This document shows positions 7,376-9,780 of a stretch of 9,780 nt of DNA, one piece after another. Positions within the stretch are counted from its first letter, which is position 1. The number at the start of each line of letters is the position of its first letter. The translations under genes were made by a program, and so were the position numbers. The notes under the pieces were generated by a model, which was given only the letters and a program-made list of their open reading frames with translations, was not told the DNA's origin and did no database searches. Source of the stretch: JAAZNO01 sp012798275 (lineage in GTDB: Bacteria > Chloroflexota > Anaerolineae > B4-G1 > SLSP01); contig DAOPQD010000109.1 in assembly GCA_035347995.1 (NCBI GenBank), positions 1 through 9,780 of the forward strand. Direction: 5' to 3'.

Positions 7376-7378
7376 GCT

Positions 7379-7404
7379 GTTGAGGCACAAAAAAGCCCCT
7401 CAAC
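7379..7404 (-). promoter_or_regulatory. Alternative hairpin sequestering the U tract
   Basis: On the minus strand GTTGAGG (7404-7398) can pair with CCTCAAC (7385-7379) across a 12-nt loop that contains the six U. The same GTTGAGG is the 3' arm of the RNA's closing helix, so the two pairings exclude each other. It could be an antitermination or RNA-stability element, or simply inverted-repeat residue. Confidence 0.4.
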
Positions 7405-7487
7405 CTCCGGTCACGTGGCGGATTCCCCGCCTGGCTTCGCTTGAGTCGCTCTTGGCGACTATGCCTTTTGGACCGATGTTGAGGAGC
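7389..7487 (-). terminator. Intrinsic terminator formed by the RNA closing helix
   Basis: The 3' arm GTTGAGGGGC is followed directly by TTTTTT on the minus strand. Its partner arm is some 75 nt upstream, so the terminator stem is the closing helix of the whole RNA, not a local hairpin. Folding of the interior would therefore decide whether transcription stops. Confidence 0.55.
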
Positions 7488-7493
7488 CTTTCT
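7389..7493 (-). ncRNA. Candidate structured RNA or leader, about 105 nt
   Basis: The RNA would start just after a consensus promoter and end in six U (7394-7389). Its ends pair: GCTCCTCAAC (7487-7478) with GTTGAGGGGC (7404-7395), ten pairs including one G-U. Beyond a small internal loop, CGGTC (7475-7471) pairs with GACCG (7412-7408). Inside are hairpin AGTCGC-CAAGA-GCGACT (7460-7444), extended by GGC (7465-7463) with GCC (7435-7433), and hairpin GGCGG-GGAAT-CCGCC (7431-7417). The G-U pair works only in the minus-strand transcript, which supports that orientation. It does not match the SRP RNA core, tmRNA, T-box or the common riboswitch consensus sequences I know. It may be a stand-alone small RNA or a leader controlling the Amt-like gene. 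Confidence 0.65.
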
Positions 7494-7499
7494 ACTTTC

Positions 7500-7527
7500 A
7501 TTATAGACAAGCCGGGGGCTTTGTCAA
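7500..7527 (-). promoter_or_regulatory. Consensus sigma-A promoter of the candidate RNA
   Basis: A perfect TTGACA (7527-7522) and a perfect TATAAT (7505-7500) are separated by 16 bp. The start is predicted near 7493. It is the best promoter match in the window and has no open reading frame directly behind it, which is the main argument for an RNA gene or regulated leader. Confidence 0.85.
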
Positions 7528-7540
7528 TGGCATGAACGTG

Positions 7541-7552
7541 ACGGCGCGCCGT
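7541..7552. promoter_or_regulatory. 12-bp perfect palindrome, possible operator
   Basis: ACGGCGCGCCGT lies 13 bp upstream of the -35 hexamer of the RNA promoter. It could bind a dimeric regulator. In a GC-rich genome such palindromes also occur by chance or as restriction sites (the centre is GGCGCGCC). Confidence 0.3.
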
Positions 7553-7560
7553 GAATGGCT

Positions 7561-7592
7561 CCGGGCGCTGCTCTTCTCAGCCTGCCGCCCGG
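7561..7592 (-). terminator. GC-rich hairpin after the acnX genes
   Basis: CCGGGC (7592-7587 as read on the minus strand) pairs with GCCCGG (7566-7561). An inner stem GCTG (7581-7578) with CAGC (7570-7567) closes a seven-base loop. It begins 16 bases past the stop of the small subunit. There is no U tract, so it may be a factor-dependent end or an mRNA-stabilising stem. Confidence 0.35.
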
Positions 7593-7608
7593 CGACGTCG
7601 CAGCGCTT

Positions 7609-8037
7609 CTATCCCTGGCTGTCGGCGGGAAGGCGCGGCCTGACCGTGACCCGCGCCCCTTCGACGAGGACGAAATCCCCCGTGTGGATGCGTTCGAGGG
7701 GCAGCTGATCCACCATGGGGATGTCGCTGATGATGGCGCCGACCGCCACAATCGGCTCGCTCTCGGCGTTGAGGATGGCGGCCGGCGCCAGCCCGTTCGC
7801 GGCGAGCTGGTAGAGCACGTAGGAGCCCACGGTGCTGCCCTTCCCCGTGGGGAAGACGAGCACCTTCCCGGTGACGCATTGTCCTTCCAACGGATGCCCC
7901 TTTTCGGTGACGATGCCCGTTTCTGCATCCACGCCGCCGAGGAAACCCATCGGCGCGGGGGAGACCAGCGCCTCGCCTTCCGCGCGCCCGGCTTTGATGA
8001 CCCGACCTTCGAGGTGCAGCTGCGTTGCCAGTTTCAT
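7609..8037 (-). CDS. Aconitase X small subunit (DUF126 swivelling domain)
   Basis: The 142-residue protein corresponds to domain 4 (the swivel) of aconitase-superfamily dehydratases and pairs with the large subunit encoded just upstream. Family marks are the N-terminal strand GRVIKAGRAEGEALVS (11-26), GGVDAETGIV (34-43), the glycine-rich PTGKGSTVGSYVLYQL (63-78) with conserved Ser68 expected at the active site, and IPMVDQLPLERIHTGD...VEG (106-127). Length is normal. The ATG follows the large-subunit stop by four bases, and its ribosome site AGGAGGGG lies within the end of that gene. In archaea this pair is phosphomevalonate dehydratase; in bacteria related enzymes are cis-3-hydroxy-L-proline dehydratases. 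The neighbourhood does not decide between them. Confidence 0.9.
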   Translation of the reverse strand: MKLATQLHLEGRVIKAGRAEGEALVSPAPMGFLGGVDAETGIVTEKGHPLEGQCVTGKVLVFPTGKGSTVGSYVLYQLAANGLAPAAILNAESEPIVAVGAIISDIPMVDQLPLERIHTGDFVLVEGARVTVRPRLPADSQG

Positions 8038-8041
8038 GCTG

Positions 8042-9313
8042 TCATTCCCCTCCTGTCACGGCCATGTGGATGCATTCTTCCAGCGTCCCAAAGCGCGCTG
8101 ACACACCCGCGAGGTTGCGCAGGTAACAGGCACCCTTCGCGGAGGGCGTCATCACTGCTGCGAAGCCCAGATCGCGCACGGGGGCGATGGCGAGACAGGC
8201 GTCCGCGTAGAGGCGTCCGCCCGCCGCCGCGATGTCCCCGGCGAGGCCCTGAGCGACGGCGGCCGCCTTCACCGGGCGCGCGCAGGTGATCCACAACGGC
8301 AGCCGCAAGCGCTTGCCGCGCACCAGCTCGGCGACCAGGGCGATCTCTGCAAGTGAGGCGTGGGGACAGCCGATCCAGATCAGAGCAGGGCGCGCGGCGG
8401 CGTCGGTGAGCGCCGCGTAGCCCGGCGCCAGATCAGCCACGGTCGTCGTCTCGTGCGCCGGCGCGAGCACCGGCCCCGCGAGCGCCTCCGGCGTCACGCC
8501 GGCGACGTGGAACACTCCCACCGCGCCCGTCGCGGCGAGCGCGGCCCCCAACGCCTTGAGATTTTCTTCCCACAGGGGCGCGCCGCGTTCGAGCGGCAAG
8601 CCTTCAAAATAGGGGATCCGCGAGCCGGCGCGCTGGCCCACCAGCGCGCCCAACGCGCTGTAATCGCTGATCGTCCGCAACGCCACGCGCACCCTCACGT
8701 GCAGCGTGGCGCGGCGGTTCTCCGCGAGGTGCAGGCCATAGGCGCCCGTGCGTCCGACCAGGGCGGCGGCAATCGCGCCGGGGCCTCCCTCGCGGTTGGT
8801 GCGCGCTCCCAGCACGCTGTTGGCATACGCCACGGCGGAGGATTCCGCCCAGGCGACCGATTCGCCCAGGCGGGGGACATTGCCCACGAGATAGGGCGTG
8901 CAGGTAGGGAAGGGGCCGCTTTCGCCGCCGGCGCCGCCGACCCCCATCCGCGCGAAAGCGGCGATCACCGCCTGCTGTTGGGTGGCAAACGTGGGATCAA
9001 ATCCCTGCTCCGCCCAGGCCTCCAAATCCATGGCGGCGGGATTAAGCGTGGTAGGGACTCGCACGGAGGCGCCCTCGTCCGCCCACTTGCGGAGAAACGC
9101 CAGTCCCGCCGCGCCGATGTTGCGGTAGGAGACGCCGGAGATCTGCACGCTCGCTACCGGGGTGAGGCGTTCTGCCCCGTAGATTTGCGCGAGCGCCGCT
9201 ACGATTTCCATGGCGCGGCGGATCGCGGGCCCCGCCTCGCCAGCAAGCCAGGCGCCCTCCTCGGCGGTGAGGCGGATTCGATTTTGGATTTCCGGCTTTG
9301 GATTTGGGAGCAT
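8042..9313 (-). CDS. Aconitase X large catalytic subunit (DUF521)
   Basis: The 423-residue cytosolic protein is the Fe-S-bearing subunit of a two-subunit AcnX dehydratase. Diagnostic segments are RLTAEEGAWLAGE (14-26), ISGVSYRNIGAAG (58-70), PTCTPYL (136-142, Cys138), ANSVLGARTNREGGP (164-178), GRTGAYGLHL (187-196), GCPHAS (315-320, Cys316) and SAKGACYLRNL (391-401, Cys396). Cys138, Cys316 and Cys396 sit in the segments expected to hold the cluster. Known members dehydrate mevalonate 5-phosphate (archaeal type) or cis-3-hydroxyproline (bacterial type); the sequence as read here does not settle the substrate, and no mevalonate or proline genes are in view. The first 13 residues (MLPNPKPEIQNRI) precede the family's usual start and look derived from AT-richer repeat DNA. 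No Shine-Dalgarno site precedes the ATG, and no nearer start codon exists. Confidence 0.92.
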   Translation of the reverse strand: MLPNPKPEIQNRIRLTAEEGAWLAGEAGPAIRRAMEIVAALAQIYGAERLTPVASVQISGVSYRNIGAAGLAFLRKWADEGASVRVPTTLNPAAMDLEAWAEQGFDPTFATQQQAVIAAFARMGVGGAGGESGPFPTCTPYLVGNVPRLGESVAWAESSAVAYANSVLGARTNREGGPGAIAAALVGRTGAYGLHLAENRRATLHVRVRVALRTISDYSALGALVGQRAGSRIPYFEGLPLERGAPLWEENLKALGAALAATGAVGVFHVAGVTPEALAGPVLAPAHETTTVADLAPGYAALTDAAARPALIWIGCPHASLAEIALVAELVRGKRLRLPLWITCARPVKAAAVAQGLAGDIAAAGGRLYADACLAIAPVRDLGFAAVMTPSAKGACYLRNLAGVSARFGTLEECIHMAVTGGE

Positions 9314-9390
9314 GTCAGTTCAACTTTCTTATCAGAAAATGTGTGATGTGTAATGCGTAAGTGATCTCTTCGGAAAATAGAAACCGTGCT

Positions 9391-9453
9391 CACGTGCCCA
9401 GGTGCCCACGTTATTTTCATTTGCGGTGATGTACCGCAGGAACATGTTAACTC
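9391..9453 (+). repeat. Upstream block of the dispersed repeat, degenerate
   Basis: It contains GTGCCCACGTT(A/G)TTTTCAT (9403-9420 in this copy), shared in inverted form with 4980-5001. A diverged stretch then leads into the CTCCTTCGAAAATGG junction also seen at 9666-9680. It lies upstream of the large acnX gene. Bases 9314-9390 show no gene and no convincing promoter for acnX. Confidence 0.6.
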
Positions 9454-9628
9454 CTTCGAAAATGGCCCCGAATGAACACGAATTTCACGAATCAGAAATT
9501 GAAATTCCTGGTCCCCCAGGGCTGATACGTCCCCAAACAGCGCGCTTCAGCGCGGTTGGCTCGTGTCAGGCTGGGGATTCCATCCCCAGCCGACCCGTGA
9601 GCCGTCGCCGTCGCTGCTCACGACTCAC
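9454..9628 (+). repeat. Dispersed intergenic repeat, copy 2 with extra hairpin
   Basis: It has the same block order as copy 1 but is more diverged, for example CAGAAATTGAAATTCC in place of CAGATTAGAAATTCC. After GGCTCGTGTC it carries a segment of roughly 25 bp absent from copy 1. That segment contains a perfect 10-bp stem, GGCTGGGGAT (9569-9578), TCC loop, ATCCCCAGCC (9582-9591). The GTGAGC...GCTCAC hairpin is kept (9597-9602 with 9616-9621). Confidence 0.85.
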
Positions 9629-9780
9629 ATTTTCATCCTTGGATGATGTGCGCCAGCACCTGGCGTCTCCTTCGAAAATGGCCCCGAATGAACACGAATT
9701 TCACGAATAAGATTAGAAATTCCTGGCCCCCGGGGCTGCTACGTCCTCAAACAACGCGCTTCAGCGCGGTTGGCTCGTGT
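9629..9780 (+). repeat. Dispersed intergenic repeat, copy 3, cut by window end
   Basis: It starts with the upstream block (9630-9673; hairpin CGCCA-GCACC-TGGCG near 9651-9665) and continues into the main block at 9670. Bases 9670-9780 equal 12-122 except for one C-to-A change. It follows copy 2 directly in the same orientation, so copies 2 and 3 form a tandem pair. The element runs past the window edge. No gene is present in 9314-9780. Confidence 0.85.

Noticed and set aside
6990..7403. Pro/Ser/Gln-rich N-terminal extension of the Amt-like protein
   Set aside because: It is a translation of the heptamer array in one of several open frames. A proper ribosome site and ATG lie at 6989, and a promoter sits between.
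7389..7493. T-box, SRP RNA, tRNA or fluoride/SAM/TPP/c-di-GMP riboswitch
   Set aside because: The conserved cores of these classes are not seen by eye. An Rfam search would be decisive.
7010..7535. Cys/Trp/Gly/Leu-rich plus-strand frames over the array
   Set aside because: Three overlapping frames are all open because of the 7-bp repeat composition. There is no ribosome site or homology.
9314..9345. acnX promoter just upstream of the ATG
   Set aside because: GATAAG-like and TTAC-like hexamers exist, but not at 16-18 bp spacing.
8360..9346. 328-codon plus-strand frame opposite acnX
   Set aside because: It is Arg/Gly/His-rich shadow sequence with no recognisable domain. The minus strand is clearly AcnX.
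9402..9710. 102-codon frame across repeat copies 2 and 3
   Set aside because: It translates the repeat itself; the MAPNEHEFHE peptide recurs because the DNA recurs. No ribosome site.

Overview
The window is GC-rich bacterial chromosome. The best guess is Chloroflexota (Anaerolineae-like). This rests on the two-subunit aconitase X, a small double-CxxC protein that resembles Chloroflexota proteins I recall, and abundant short intergenic repeats. No rRNA or other decisive marker is present, so the assignment is an inference. There are seven protein genes, one candidate structured RNA, one 45-unit heptanucleotide array and a family of dispersed intergenic repeats. I see no transposase, integrase, tRNA or CRISPR array.

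Layout from left to right. A dispersed repeat (12-168) lies just downstream of gyrA (minus strand), which runs from a TTG start at 2713 to a stop at 170. A divergent promoter region (2714-2948) has a TATAAT box for gyrA and an extended -10 promoter firing rightwards. The rightward unit holds a 127-residue protein with two CxxC motifs, overlapping by one base a membrane-anchored clan GH-A glycoside hydrolase-like protein (3332-4906). It converges on rsmD across a short gap (4907-5036) that carries an inverted piece of the dispersed repeat.

Everything to the right reads leftwards. The order of transcription is acnX large subunit (9313-8042), acnX small subunit (8037-7609), a probable RNA gene (7493-7389), the heptamer array (7375-7061), an Amt-like membrane protein (6989-5616) and rsmD (5603-5037). 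The two acnX genes are translationally spaced by four bases and make one enzyme. The Amt-like gene and rsmD form a second tight pair with their own promoter at 7055-7027.

The most unusual stretch is 6990-7608. It holds a 12-bp palindrome, then a promoter with both hexamers matching the sigma-A consensus exactly, then a roughly 105-nt RNA whose ends pair into a closing helix followed by six U. Next come exactly 45 in-phase copies of GCTGGNN, in which NN is only ever AA, AG, AT, GG, GT or TT. The downstream membrane protein has the Amt/Rh fold but lacks both pore histidines. The last 470 bases (9314-9780) hold no gene, only repeat copies. One of these is 110/111 identical to the copy at the left edge of the window.
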